A stretch of 64,000 nucleotides of DNA from Gracilibacillus timonensis (lineage in GTDB: Bacteria > Bacillota > Bacilli > Bacillales > Amphibacillaceae), in contig NZ_FLKH01000009.1 in NCBI RefSeq assembly GCF_900086715.1, positions 186,001 through 250,000 of the forward strand, given 5' to 3'. Position 1 is the first letter of the stretch, and each line of letters starts with the position of its first letter. The notes beneath the pieces are model-generated. The model worked only from the letters and a program-made list of their open reading frames with translations, had not been told where the DNA came from and did not search any database. This document shows positions 52,557-61,218 of this stretch, in pieces. The translations under genes were made by a program, and so were the position numbers.

Positions 52557-54209
52557 ATGATGAAAAAGCAGCGATATTGGTATATGTTACTGATTTTCTT
52601 GTTGGCTGTCGGTATCATTGCGGGGTGTTCAGACTCAAGTACCAACGAATCGACCGAAGATGATAATGAACAGGCAGAGGCGGAGGAAACAACAGAGGAA
52701 GATCCATTCGTGCTTGGTGATGAGCCATTAGAGATTACTATGTTTGGTAATTATGACTGGTACACCATGCCTGGCTGGGGCGATGATCAAGCAACTGAAT
52801 GGATTAAGGAAAACAAGGGTGTAGATATCACGGCAATTGATGGTGGTGGTAATGCCGAACAAAGGCTAACGACAATGATTGCAGGTGGCGATTTGCCAGA
52901 CTTTATTTGGACAGATAGGGGACCTGACGTGGAGAGATTACGTGAAGGTGGGGCATTAGTTCCTCTAGATCCATACCTTGATAAATATACGAATTTAAGG
53001 GATTGGTTTGGGGAAGAGGGAATCAATATGCTGCGTTCTGACGATGGTAAACTGTATCAATTCCCGAACTGGTACAATTCCAGTCCATTTGGAAATGCAG
53101 GATATGTTGTGAATAAAGGAATCTATGAAGAGCTAGGCTCACCTGCATTAGAAACAACCGAGGATTTATACGCTTATTTGCAATTAGTTAAAGAGAATTA
53201 CCCTGATGTTATCCCATTTGAAACAGGTTTGGATGGGCAGGGAATTAATGTATTATATTCTGCCTTTGCAGAAGGGGAGTCACCGGCGAATATTAATAAT
53301 GTTGCCGTACCGCAAGGAGATCAATTAACATCGATTTTTACCGATGAGAATTATGTAGACTCTTTAAAATATGCAAGTCAACTATTTAGAGAACGATTAA
53401 TTACTCAAGATGCGTTAACACAAGATCAGGATATGGTGATTGAAAAGGTAACGACTGGTGAAATTGCTGTTTTTGCTTCGGCAAGTCCGACCGACCATGC
53501 GCGTACAGGTCACTATACCTTGCAAGAAGAAAATCCTGATGGCGGCTACTTTATGATTTGGCCAATCCATGAACCAGGCTTAGACGAAAATGAAATCTAT
53601 CCAGGTTCCTACAATATGATGGGGTGGAATGTGAGTGTCATTACGAAAGGTGCAGAAGACCCAGAGAAAGTGTTTGCCTTTTTGGATTGGCTAACAGGTC
53701 CTGAAGGTCAATCTTCCCTTATTTTTGGACCTGAGGGCAAGTATTGGGATGGATTCGATGGAGAAGGGTTTCCGCAATTCACCGATGCCTACCATGAAGA
53801 TCCAGAAGGTTTAGCCAAGATTGAAGAAGATACGGCGAACTTCCAGTGGAATGGGAACTCCAATTTCCTAGATACGGCTAAGGCAAATTTCGAGGCTACA
53901 CTGCCTGAGGACCAGCGGAATTGGACAACGCATTGGCAGAGTACAATTACTTGGGACACCCAATATGACGCTACGCAATATTTGAATATTAATCCACTTC
54001 CAGAAAGTGAAGAAGGTATTATTCAACAGCGCATTGGTGAGATATTTGAGGAAGCACGTGCCGAGGCGATCTATGCGCAGAGTGATGAAGAAGTGGAAGA
54101 GATCATGACAACAGCTGAAGAAGCAGCGCAAGGGGTAGGTTATCAGCAATTGCTTGATTTCCAAACCGAGAAATGGCAAGAGAATTTAACGATATTATCT
54201 GCTGAATAA
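52557..54209 (+). CDS. Carbohydrate ABC transporter substrate-binding lipoprotein (LplA/YtcQ-like)
   Basis: 550 aa. Lipobox VGIIAGC (Cys about residue 22), then an acidic linker and a type-1 extracellular solute-binding fold. Family marks include TTMIAGGDLPDFIWTDRG, YQFPNWYNSSPFGNAGYVVNKGIYEEL and PEGQSSLIFGPEGKYWDGF. The size (over 500 aa) is typical of Lpl/Ytc oligosaccharide receptors. ATG 52557 has GGGGAG 8 nt upstream; a GTG one codon earlier is also possible. Substrate is unknown; no glycosidase lies in the operon, but the LPMO gene is divergent to it. Confidence 0.92.
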   Translation: MMKKQRYWYMLLIFLLAVGIIAGCSDSSTNESTEDDNEQAEAEETTEEDPFVLGDEPLEITMFGNYDWYTMPGWGDDQATEWIKENKGVDITAIDGGGNAEQRLTTMIAGGDLPDFIWTDRGPDVERLREGGALVPLDPYLDKYTNLRDWFGEEGINMLRSDDGKLYQFPNWYNSSPFGNAGYVVNKGIYEELGSPALETTEDLYAYLQLVKENYPDVIPFETGLDGQGINVLYSAFAEGESPANINNVAVPQGDQLTSIFTDENYVDSLKYASQLFRERLITQDALTQDQDMVIEKVTTGEIAVFASASPTDHARTGHYTLQEENPDGGYFMIWPIHEPGLDENEIYPGSYNMMGWNVSVITKGAEDPEKVFAFLDWLTGPEGQSSLIFGPEGKYWDGFDGEGFPQFTDAYHEDPEGLAKIEEDTANFQWNGNSNFLDTAKANFEATLPEDQRNWTTHWQSTITWDTQYDATQYLNINPLPESEEGIIQQRIGEIFEEARAEAIYAQSDEEVEEIMTTAEEAAQGVGYQQLLDFQTEKWQENLTILSAE

Positions 54210-54241
54210 GAGAGGAAATAGGAAAAAGGAGGGAAGCAGAA

Positions 54242-54943
54242 ATGGAATGGACAGGAATTTCTGGTAGACTGTATCGAGTGTGTGATTGGCTCATGAGGTT
54301 ATTAAGGGTTAATCTGATCTGGCTGACTTTCAATTTCCCGATTGTCTATTTGTCATTAGCTATGCTGTATGCCAAAGACATGGGAGAACTATATTGGATC
54401 TTGTTCACCATTATTGCTTTACTTCCTTTTACCTTTTTTCCGGCTACTGTCGCCATGTTTGCCTTGGTGAGGCGGGCAGTCATGCACCGAATGCACCATC
54501 AATTATTGCGCCATTTTTGGTTGTTTTATCGTCAAAATTATGGAAAGGCGCTACTAGGTGGATTGGTGATAACGTTGGTTTGGGGGATTTGGCTGATCAA
54601 CTATCAATTATTACAGACAGAAATAGGGTCCCCATTGTTTTATACGTATCTGGTATTTACAGTATTTTTGCTCGCTTTTAGTAGTTATTTTATGGCAGAC
54701 ACCGTCCATGTGCAGTTGCGAGTTTGGGCCAGCTTTAGAAAGGCGTTGTTGATGAGCTTGTCTTTCCCGCATTATACGATTTCTAGTATAGGCATTTCTC
54801 TGGTCGCCTTGTATATGCTGTATCAGATTCATCCATTATTCTTGATGTTATATGGTGGGATTATTCCAGTGTTGCTCTGTTTTTTAAGTTACTATCTTAT
54901 CTTTATCCGAGCTGGAAAATTACTCAAACCGCAAATGGAGTAG
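54242..54943 (+). CDS. DUF624 (YesL-type) membrane protein
   Basis: 233 aa, about five or six transmembrane helices; begins GISGRLYRVCDWLMRLLRVNLIWLTFNFPIV, the DUF624 hallmark. YesL proteins accompany oligosaccharide ABC transporters in Bacillus and may assist or regulate transport. Fourth gene of the operon (32 bp spacing) and followed by a strong terminator. Confidence 0.9.
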   Translation: MEWTGISGRLYRVCDWLMRLLRVNLIWLTFNFPIVYLSLAMLYAKDMGELYWILFTIIALLPFTFFPATVAMFALVRRAVMHRMHHQLLRHFWLFYRQNYGKALLGGLVITLVWGIWLINYQLLQTEIGSPLFYTYLVFTVFLLAFSSYFMADTVHVQLRVWASFRKALLMSLSFPHYTISSIGISLVALYMLYQIHPLFLMLYGGIIPVLLCFLSYYLIFIRAGKLLKPQME

Positions 54944-55005
54944 GTTCATGAACTGTCGAAATAGGATCAATATGCCCCAACGTTTACGATAGATAAGGTT
55001 AATTG

Positions 55006-55043
55006 AAAAAAGCCAAGGCAGCAAGTGCCCCTTGGCTTTTTTT
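55006..55043 (+). terminator. Terminator of the Lpl-type operon
   Basis: AAAAAAGCCAAGG...CCTTGGCTTTTTT, a 13-bp stem with T-run. Confidence 0.93.
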
Positions 55044-55182
55044 AAGCTAGAGAAGTTTATAAACCTTGAGTATAATAGGACTAATGATTTGACCTTGAAC
55101 GAATCGTAGTTCCGGTTTTATTTTGGTTTGATCATGTCTAATGGAAACATGCTGTGTCACAAGGGTGGATAACTACCTTGGC

Positions 55183-56199
55183 TTAACGAATTACATCTTG
55201 CCGTTTGTTTGTTATCGCCTGTAAAATATCTTGCTCAGAGGCGAGCGATGTGTCACCGGTAATCGTGTGCGCTAACATGCAAGAGGCAACTGCAAACGGA
55301 ATGATTTGCGCAGGTGCTTGTTTTTGTAATACACCATGGATAATGCCAGTTGTAAAGGCATCACCAGCCCCGATCCTGTCCAGTACGGCAAAGCGCTGCT
55401 GATCAGCATAATAGAAACTGTCTTCTTGATAAAGAAACCCGCGAATGGAATTGGTCTCATCCTCATGAACATCACGGTGTGTCCCAGCAATAATAGGGAT
55501 TTGATACTTTTCTGCGATCTGGGGTATCAGTTCTTCCAGTTGATTTTCTCTCGATGTGTGCGAAGAGGTGTAGCCTAAAGTAAATAAAGCATCCTTTTCA
55601 TTCATCATCACGATATCGGCTAATTCAAGCAATTCCTGGTAATGCGGTCTAGCTGTTTGATAGCCATTTTCGCCCCAAAGTGAGGGACGGTAATTGCAAT
55701 CAAATACCACTTGGCCGCCCTGTTGCTTAACCAAGCCAGCCAATTGTTTTAATTGGGCCCGCACACGTTCGTTCATGGCTAGACTAATCCCGCATACATG
55801 CAAAAGCTGAATATTCTTGGCCAGTTCATCAAAAGGATAGATAGCGGTCTCCGCTGTATTGAAGCTGCTTTCTAATCGATTGGAATAGGTAACACGACTG
55901 GATCGTGCCCCGAAACCATTTTCTAAGAAATACATACCGAGATATTTACCCGCTCGTGCGATGGAATCTGTGACGATCCCTAATTTACGCAGGTAAGCGA
56001 TCGCTGCATCCCCTAATGAATTTTTTGGCAATGTGGTAATTAAACGGGTAGGATACCCTAGACAATGCAAGCTACCTGTAATATTTACCCCGGTCCCTGA
56101 GAAACTGTATTGTAGTTGATTAGCTTGCGGTAGTAACTGATGACCTGGCACTTCTAAACGCATCATTACTTCACCAAAGGCGGCAATCGTCTTAACCAT
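55183..56199 (-). CDS. PfkB-family 2-keto-3-deoxygluconate-type kinase
   Basis: 338 aa ribokinase-fold kinase. N-terminal AAFGEVMMRLEVPG and FSGTGVNITGSLHCLGYPT; C-terminal catalytic DRIGAGDAFTTGIIHGVL (Asp base about residue 280). KdgK-like enzymes phosphorylate 2-keto-3-deoxygluconate at O6. It overlaps the aldolase gene by 8 bp and is the last gene of a minus-strand operon. In this context it should make KDPG for the adjacent DgaF-type aldolase. Other sugar-acid substrates cannot be excluded. Confidence 0.88.
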   Translation of the reverse strand: MVKTIAAFGEVMMRLEVPGHQLLPQANQLQYSFSGTGVNITGSLHCLGYPTRLITTLPKNSLGDAAIAYLRKLGIVTDSIARAGKYLGMYFLENGFGARSSRVTYSNRLESSFNTAETAIYPFDELAKNIQLLHVCGISLAMNERVRAQLKQLAGLVKQQGGQVVFDCNYRPSLWGENGYQTARPHYQELLELADIVMMNEKDALFTLGYTSSHTSRENQLEELIPQIAEKYQIPIIAGTHRDVHEDETNSIRGFLYQEDSFYYADQQRFAVLDRIGAGDAFTTGIIHGVLQKQAPAQIIPFAVASCMLAHTITGDTSLASEQDILQAITNKRQDVIR

Positions 56200-56941
56200 A
56201 TTGATTCACCAGCTTTTTCACTTCTGTTAATAACTGTTCGATGTCTTCCGTTTTGGTCGCTCCCGTTTCTTTATCAATAATCGATGAATAAACATGTGGA
56301 ATGACTTTGGGCACCTTTGCGGCTAAGGCGATTTCTAAAATGTCGCTGAAATTGTCAAGATCGATCCCACCGGTAGGCTCCAAGGCGAAATCAGCTTTCC
56401 CACAAGCAGTTGCCACGGCTTGGTATTCATCCTTTGTCGATAGGCCCTTCATCGGGAAGTACTTGATTGCATTTCCTCCCATATCCTTGATGAGGTTGAT
56501 GGCGGAATGAATGGATACGATTGCTTTTTCGCCTTGTTCACTGTGTGGACCTGTAGAAATATTGACATATCCTGGTTGACCGGTTGGTGTCACCAAACAG
56601 TTAATCCAGCTCTTATCTGTGCCAGCTTTGGCTCGGGTGTAACCGACAAATGGGAATACTTGATTCACGTGTTTACCAGGATAGGTATGCACAATGTCTG
56701 CGACAACTTTTCCTTGTTTGCTGTCACCTGCTCCAAGACCTATCGATACGGCGTCATTTATAGCTGAGCCGTACTCTTTCATCGCATGGACGGCGCTTGG
56801 AACATTGTCATAGTCTTTGGATAAGACACCGATCAAGGCAAAGCCTTCCGCTGTCTGATAGATTTCTTGAGCATTCGCTATGCTATTAGCCAGTACATTA
56901 ATGGCAACGCGATTTTTATAAAAGTGATCCGTGATGGACAT
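56192..56941 (-). CDS. dgaF: DgaF-like KDGP aldolase
   Basis: 249 aa, PF07071 family. Salmonella DgaF cleaves 2-keto-3-deoxygluconate 6-phosphate to pyruvate and glyceraldehyde 3-phosphate. Visible segments: GYTRAKAGTDKSWINCLVTPTGQPGYVNISTGPHS, IKYFPMKGLSTKDEYQAVA (likely Schiff-base Lys region) and EPTGGIDLDNFSDIL. GGAGG lies before ATG; the gene starts 3 bp after the stop of the DgaE-like gene. Confidence 0.9.
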   Translation of the reverse strand: MSITDHFYKNRVAINVLANSIANAQEIYQTAEGFALIGVLSKDYDNVPSAVHAMKEYGSAINDAVSIGLGAGDSKQGKVVADIVHTYPGKHVNQVFPFVGYTRAKAGTDKSWINCLVTPTGQPGYVNISTGPHSEQGEKAIVSIHSAINLIKDMGGNAIKYFPMKGLSTKDEYQAVATACGKADFALEPTGGIDLDNFSDILEIALAAKVPKVIPHVYSSIIDKETGATKTEDIEQLLTEVKKLVNQYG

Positions 56942-56944
56942 AAG

Positions 56945-58048
56945 TTATTTTCCTCCTAAAATTTCTTGTATGCGCTCTGTGATAACATCGATATCATTCC
57001 CTTTTAGTGGTCGAGGATCAATATCAAAGAAGCCTTGTTTGCTACCATAGTCACGCGTATAGATGGCAATAGCCCCATTTTTAAGCTCTGTCACGGTTTG
57101 TTCCGCTGTTTTACCAGCAAGAGAAGCATCTATTTGAATACGACCGCGATAGATGGCTCGTCCAGCTTCATCTTGTACTATATCTACCGAAACACCAGGT
57201 AAGTCAGCTAATTTCTCTAAGGATCGCAAGCTTTCTTTTTCTGTCTGGCTGTGGTCGGTTTTGGTGAAAAAAAGGTCTAACGCTTGCAGCAGTCCAAAGC
57301 TCGCTTCTTTTCCTACTTTCATACTTCTGCCGATCCCGTGTAGCTGCACCTTGACCCAATCGATATAGGCTTTTTTTCCTGCGACAATACCGGATGTCGG
57401 ACCTTCGATTGCCTTTGAGCCACTGTAAATCACTAAATCAGAGCAAGCAGGATACTTACGTAAATCTTCTTCGGCCGCTGCATCGACAATGAGAGGAATG
57501 TTATAGGCTTGAGCTACTTGCCAAGCCTCCTCTATCGAAATGGTATTTTTCTGTACGGCGTGATGGGATTGAACATAAAGAATTGCTGCAGTATGTTCGT
57601 TAATGGCTTCTGCGATATGGTGCTGTTTTCCTTCGTTCGCATAGCCAACTTCTACAAGTTTTCCGCCACCTAAATAGACCATTGTTTCGATTGGTGCACC
57701 GTATTGTACGTTATGTCCTTTGAAGCAAATAATTTCGTTTTTGGGAATGGGCTGCTGATGTAACTGCAGGCTTTTTCGTTGGTTCCCTTCTGTGATCATG
57801 CCAGCCACCGATAAGGCAATGCCACTTGAAGCAGAATTAACAATTACTGCATCCTCACTATGTAGTTGGTTCGCAATATGTCCCCCCGCTTTATCCACTA
57901 AGTCTTCTATTTCAACATAGTTTTGCGCCCCGGTTTTCATTGCTTCCAGAACGGAATCGCTAGGAGCTGAAACCCCAAGAATACTCATTCTGCCGCTTGC
58001 ATTGACGACTCGTTTTAGACCATATTTATGATGTAATGATTTCTCCAT
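56945..58048 (-). CDS. dgaE: DgaE-like PLP ammonia-lyase (SelA fold)
   Basis: 367 aa, SelA-like PLP enzyme. Salmonella DgaE removes ammonia from D-glucosaminate 6-phosphate to give KDGP. Key parts are VVNASGRMSILGVSAPSD, IVNSASSGIALSVAGM, PLIVDAAAEEDLRKY (Asp contacting the cofactor) and YSGSKAIEGPTSG with the PLP Lys (about residue 217). It overlaps the amidohydrolase end by 23 bp. Since a separate sugar-acid kinase is present, it may act here on unphosphorylated glucosaminate. Confidence 0.9.
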   Translation of the reverse strand: MEKSLHHKYGLKRVVNASGRMSILGVSAPSDSVLEAMKTGAQNYVEIEDLVDKAGGHIANQLHSEDAVIVNSASSGIALSVAGMITEGNQRKSLQLHQQPIPKNEIICFKGHNVQYGAPIETMVYLGGGKLVEVGYANEGKQHHIAEAINEHTAAILYVQSHHAVQKNTISIEEAWQVAQAYNIPLIVDAAAEEDLRKYPACSDLVIYSGSKAIEGPTSGIVAGKKAYIDWVKVQLHGIGRSMKVGKEASFGLLQALDLFFTKTDHSQTEKESLRSLEKLADLPGVSVDIVQDEAGRAIYRGRIQIDASLAGKTAEQTVTELKNGAIAIYTRDYGSKQGFFDIDPRPLKGNDIDVITERIQEILGGK

Positions 58049-59126
58049 TCTTTATCACTCCTACTGTATGAATCATTTGTTTTGCTGTTCTTGTTTTCCC
58101 TTCTGAATCCGTCAACATTTGCTGAGAGGGTCTAACCTCAAAAAGGGTAAGGTCAGCTGTTGTCCCCGTCTTCAACTGTCCTAGCTCAGGTCTGCCGATT
58201 GCTTGCGCAGGTAGAAGGGTAACAGCATCGATTACTTGCGGCAGGCTGTATCCTAACAGCAGAAATTTGCTTGCTACATCAGCTAGGCTGTATACAGGAC
58301 CATTTTGCCGGTTTCCCCGGTAAATATCTGAACTAATCGAAAAGGGTTGAATCGCATGTTTCTTTGCATATTCTGCCACTTGAAAGGAAAAACTGGCCGT
58401 GCCGTGCCCTACATCCAGTCGTACACCCCGGTTGATCGCTGATAAGAGCTCAGGCAGTGGTTGACCATCCTCGGAGAAAAGGTTATTAGCTTTGCCATTT
58501 AAAAAATGCGTGATAATATCTCCTTTTTCTAGTTGAGGGAGAATATCAGTTATATCAGGCGGACCAGATCCAATATGGACCATTAAGGGTAAAGAAGTGC
58601 GTTTTGCCCAAGAACGAGCAATCTGCAATGGCCGAATGCCGCTGTCTTTTACCACGCTTTTACTCATTCTTACCTTTAAACCAACAATCTTAGTAGGGTG
58701 TACTGCAATGGTTTCTAATAAAGCAGCTTCCTTTAACCAATCTAGATTGGATAATTCATCGATTCGCTGCAAACCAATCGTTGAGACGTTGAGAAAGGCA
58801 AGTAGATTAGTTTTGGCAGAATCAGTGGTGGGGAAGAGATCGCTTACACTATCTGCGCCACAACTTCCTGCATCGACTACGGTGGTAACACCTTGCTGCA
58901 CACCGATCAAATCGAGTTCATCCCCGTAGGGCTCTAACTTTTTATTGGCGTGGACATGTAAATCGATCCAGCCTTTTGAGACGTAACAACCGGAATAGTC
59001 GTAAGCTGTTGGTGCTGCACCTTGACCAGCATTGGTAATGTGTTGTATCTGATTACCTCGGATAACGATGTCGACTTTCTCCCCAGTGGTTACTTGGAGA
59101 TTTTGTAAAACATATGTATGTGTCAT
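58026..59126 (-). CDS. Amidohydrolase/deacetylase, COG3964-like
   Basis: 366 aa dihydroorotase-like TIM barrel. Metal ligands: GWIDLHVHA (HxH), VGLKVRMSKSVVKD (carboxylated Lys about residue 152), LMVHIGSGP, ITHFLNGKANN, and Asp in RLDVGHGTASFS. COG3964 enzymes hydrolyse amide or ester groups of small carboxylates and often sit with DgaE/DgaF homologues. Here removal of the N-acetyl group from an amino-sugar acid is the likely step (inference). Operon with dgaE. Confidence 0.88.
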   Translation of the reverse strand: MTHTYVLQNLQVTTGEKVDIVIRGNQIQHITNAGQGAAPTAYDYSGCYVSKGWIDLHVHANKKLEPYGDELDLIGVQQGVTTVVDAGSCGADSVSDLFPTTDSAKTNLLAFLNVSTIGLQRIDELSNLDWLKEAALLETIAVHPTKIVGLKVRMSKSVVKDSGIRPLQIARSWAKRTSLPLMVHIGSGPPDITDILPQLEKGDIITHFLNGKANNLFSEDGQPLPELLSAINRGVRLDVGHGTASFSFQVAEYAKKHAIQPFSISSDIYRGNRQNGPVYSLADVASKFLLLGYSLPQVIDAVTLLPAQAIGRPELGQLKTGTTADLTLFEVRPSQQMLTDSEGKTRTAKQMIHTVGVIKNGEIITS

Positions 59127-59321
59127 TCTGATTTCCTCCTAACACTACTAGAATAGCAATTTAAAATATAGAAGTCTATACCTGTTTGGGAGTTTTAGAA
59201 AATATATGTGTTTTTATTTAGGATAAACATCGTTTAAATACCTATTTTACCAGAATTCGCATGCATTCCTTCTTTAATTTGGTACGATAAATAATCAAAC
59301 TGTCCATGTAGCGCGTTAATT

Positions 59322-60020
59322 TCATAATACATTCGCCCAGCTTGGAATGGAGAGGTTACATAGTATATCCAGCTCTTTTTCCCTTTGAACGGTATAAGAA
59401 CTCATTGTATACAAATCACCATCACATCGTCCAGGATGGGTCATGACTTCCACTGAAGAAAAAGAGTATGTATGTAGCCGTTCGAAAATATTTAGGCCAG
59501 CACCATCACCATAAAAATCTACCCAAAGTGCCTCGGTTAGCAACAGGTCTGTCCTGTCTCGAAAAGTATCTTGACAACGAACGGGAATCTGATATTTATC
59601 CGCTAATTCGATTACTATCTCTTTTAACGGCTGCCAGCCATGGATGTGATGGTGACTATCAAGGTGGTGAAGAGGAAGACCAGTTGCCAGAAAGGCTTCA
59701 ATTTGGGCACGCCATTCATCTCTTACATCATCTAAACAAGGTATATCCATTTCGTAAAAACGATTGGTGAAACGAAACATACCCCGTTCATTTGTAAGGC
59801 TGGACGTAGGAGAAAATAAAGGTTTTCCAGAAGTAAGTATAAGGTGCAAGCCAATGTCTAGAGAGGGACATTGTTTGGCTAGATCAATGGCATAATCTAC
59901 TGCTAAACCGTTCATCATTATGGTAGTCGAAGAAATAACACCGTGCTGATGTGCTTGAATAATACCGTTGGAAACCCCTTTTGTTATTCCGAAATCATCG
60001 GCATTGAATAAAATATCCAA
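59322..60020 (-). CDS. ChbG/YdjC-type carbohydrate deacetylase
   Basis: 232 aa. ILFNADDFGITKGVSNGI (metal Asp pair), LDIGLHLILTSG, HHLDSHHHIHGW (metal His cluster) and VEVMTHPGRCDGDL are the family motifs. E. coli ChbG deacetylates phosphorylated chitobiose and chitotriose so that they can be hydrolysed and induce the chb operon. TTG 60020 is the likely start, with AGAGAGG 9 nt upstream and a family-type N-terminus; ATG 60053 would overlap the GntR gene by 14 bp. 19 bp follow the GntR stop. Confidence 0.88.
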   Translation of the reverse strand: MDILFNADDFGITKGVSNGIIQAHQHGVISSTTIMMNGLAVDYAIDLAKQCPSLDIGLHLILTSGKPLFSPTSSLTNERGMFRFTNRFYEMDIPCLDDVRDEWRAQIEAFLATGLPLHHLDSHHHIHGWQPLKEIVIELADKYQIPVRCQDTFRDRTDLLLTEALWVDFYGDGAGLNIFERLHTYSFSSVEVMTHPGRCDGDLYTMSSYTVQREKELDILCNLSIPSWANVL

Positions 60021-60039
60021 TATTCTCTTCCTCTCTGCT

Positions 60040-60774
60040 TTATATTTCTGCATCTTCCGGATACAATCTCTCGATGACAAAATTGGTTTTATCACCACGG
60101 AAATAGGATTGTGAGTATTCAACCTTGTTCCCTTCTTGGTCTTCGGCAACGGTTTCGATATAAAAACAGGGAAGACCAATTTCTGAATCTAGATAATAAG
60201 AAGTGCTTTCGTCTGACAAGGTAAGCTCGATATGTTCTGTTGTTTTGGCAATGGCCACATGGAAATCCTGCTTCAAGGCATTGTAGAGTGAAGTTTCTGC
60301 TTGTTTTTTTGTGATTCCAGGTGCAGTGCTCCATGGAATATAAGAAATTTCATATTGCGTGGGTGAATGATTGGCTTTGCGGACACGTTCAATCTTTTGG
60401 ATCGGGTCATTAGGAGGGACACCTAATGCCAGTTGAATCGTTTCACTGGCAGGTATAACCGATAAATCAATTAAGATAATCTCAGCGGTCTTTCCTTGCA
60501 CCTCCACTTGATCGACATAGCGTTTGACGGTTTGAGACAGGGTTTGATGTACTTTTTTGTCAGCTACGAAAGTTCCCCGCCCTTGGGTGCGTTCCAAATA
60601 TCCCTCTAGGGTTAATTGGTTTAACGCGGCCCTGACGGTGGTTCGGCTTACATCAAAATTTTTGCATAGTTCAAGTTCGGTTGGAATTTTTTCACCTTTC
60701 TGGTAAGTGCCGTTCTTAATCCTTGCCAGTAATTCACTTTTGATATGTGCGTGTAAGGATTGTTTCTTCTCCAT
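60040..60774 (-). CDS. GntR/HutC-family regulator with UTRA domain
   Basis: 244 aa. Winged helix (residues 5-70: KIPTELELCKNFDVSRTTVRAALNQLTLEGYLERTQGRGTFVADKK) and a C-terminal UTRA ligand domain (85-240) of the sugar-phosphate-sensing type. It is first gene of the deacetylase-amidohydrolase-dgaE-dgaF-kinase operon and divergent from the PTS genes, so it most likely controls both. AAAGGAG lies before ATG. The effector may be a phosphorylated amino-sugar disaccharide or aldonic acid (inference). Confidence 0.93.
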   Translation of the reverse strand: MEKKQSLHAHIKSELLARIKNGTYQKGEKIPTELELCKNFDVSRTTVRAALNQLTLEGYLERTQGRGTFVADKKVHQTLSQTVKRYVDQVEVQGKTAEIILIDLSVIPASETIQLALGVPPNDPIQKIERVRKANHSPTQYEISYIPWSTAPGITKKQAETSLYNALKQDFHVAIAKTTEHIELTLSDESTSYYLDSEIGLPCFYIETVAEDQEGNKVEYSQSYFRGDKTNFVIERLYPEDAEI

Positions 60775-61218
60775 TATTTTCTCCTTTAACTGCTCTGTAA
60801 GATATTAACGTTAGTGTACTAAAGAAAGGCTATGATGACAAGTAAATAAACGTAGTAACCAATCATGATAATCAAGGAATAGTGTTTACATTTACTTCAT
60901 TATATGATACTTTTGTATTAAAAATAAAGCAAATATTAGAAAAATATGTTAGAAGAATTATACATAGTAGTAAAAAATAAAAAGGTAACGGGTATGGTAG
61001 CAGGGCGGATTAGTATTTCATTTCATTTTAGCAGGTACAAATAGGGTAAACTAGGTACGAAGCGATAGATAATAAGGACAGGATAAGCGTAGGGATCGTT
61101 GTGAAAGCGGTTAAAATAAAGTGCGGATAACGACTTTGGATACTTCTCCATAGAAAAAAGTTGTAATGCGGTAAACCTAATACACCTCAATTGGTATGAA
61201 AGGGAGGTCGATAACGTA
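60775..61218. promoter_or_regulatory. Divergent regulatory region of the amino-sugar locus
   Basis: No gene. It has a near-palindrome TTAGTGTACTAA (60811-60822) beside TAACGTTA, 40 nt before the GntR start, as possible operator. A cre-like box TGAAAGCGGTTAAA (61102-61115) matches 13 of 14 positions of the CcpA consensus, 103 nt before the IIC gene. AT-rich promoter-like sequence spans 60880-60960. Operator assignments are tentative. Confidence 0.5.

Noticed and set aside
55183-58048. Classic Entner-Doudoroff or pectin (kdgK-kdgA) cluster
   Set aside because: The aldolase is of the DgaF family, not KdgA, and a SelA-like ammonia-lyase and deacetylases are present, pointing to amino-sugar acids instead.
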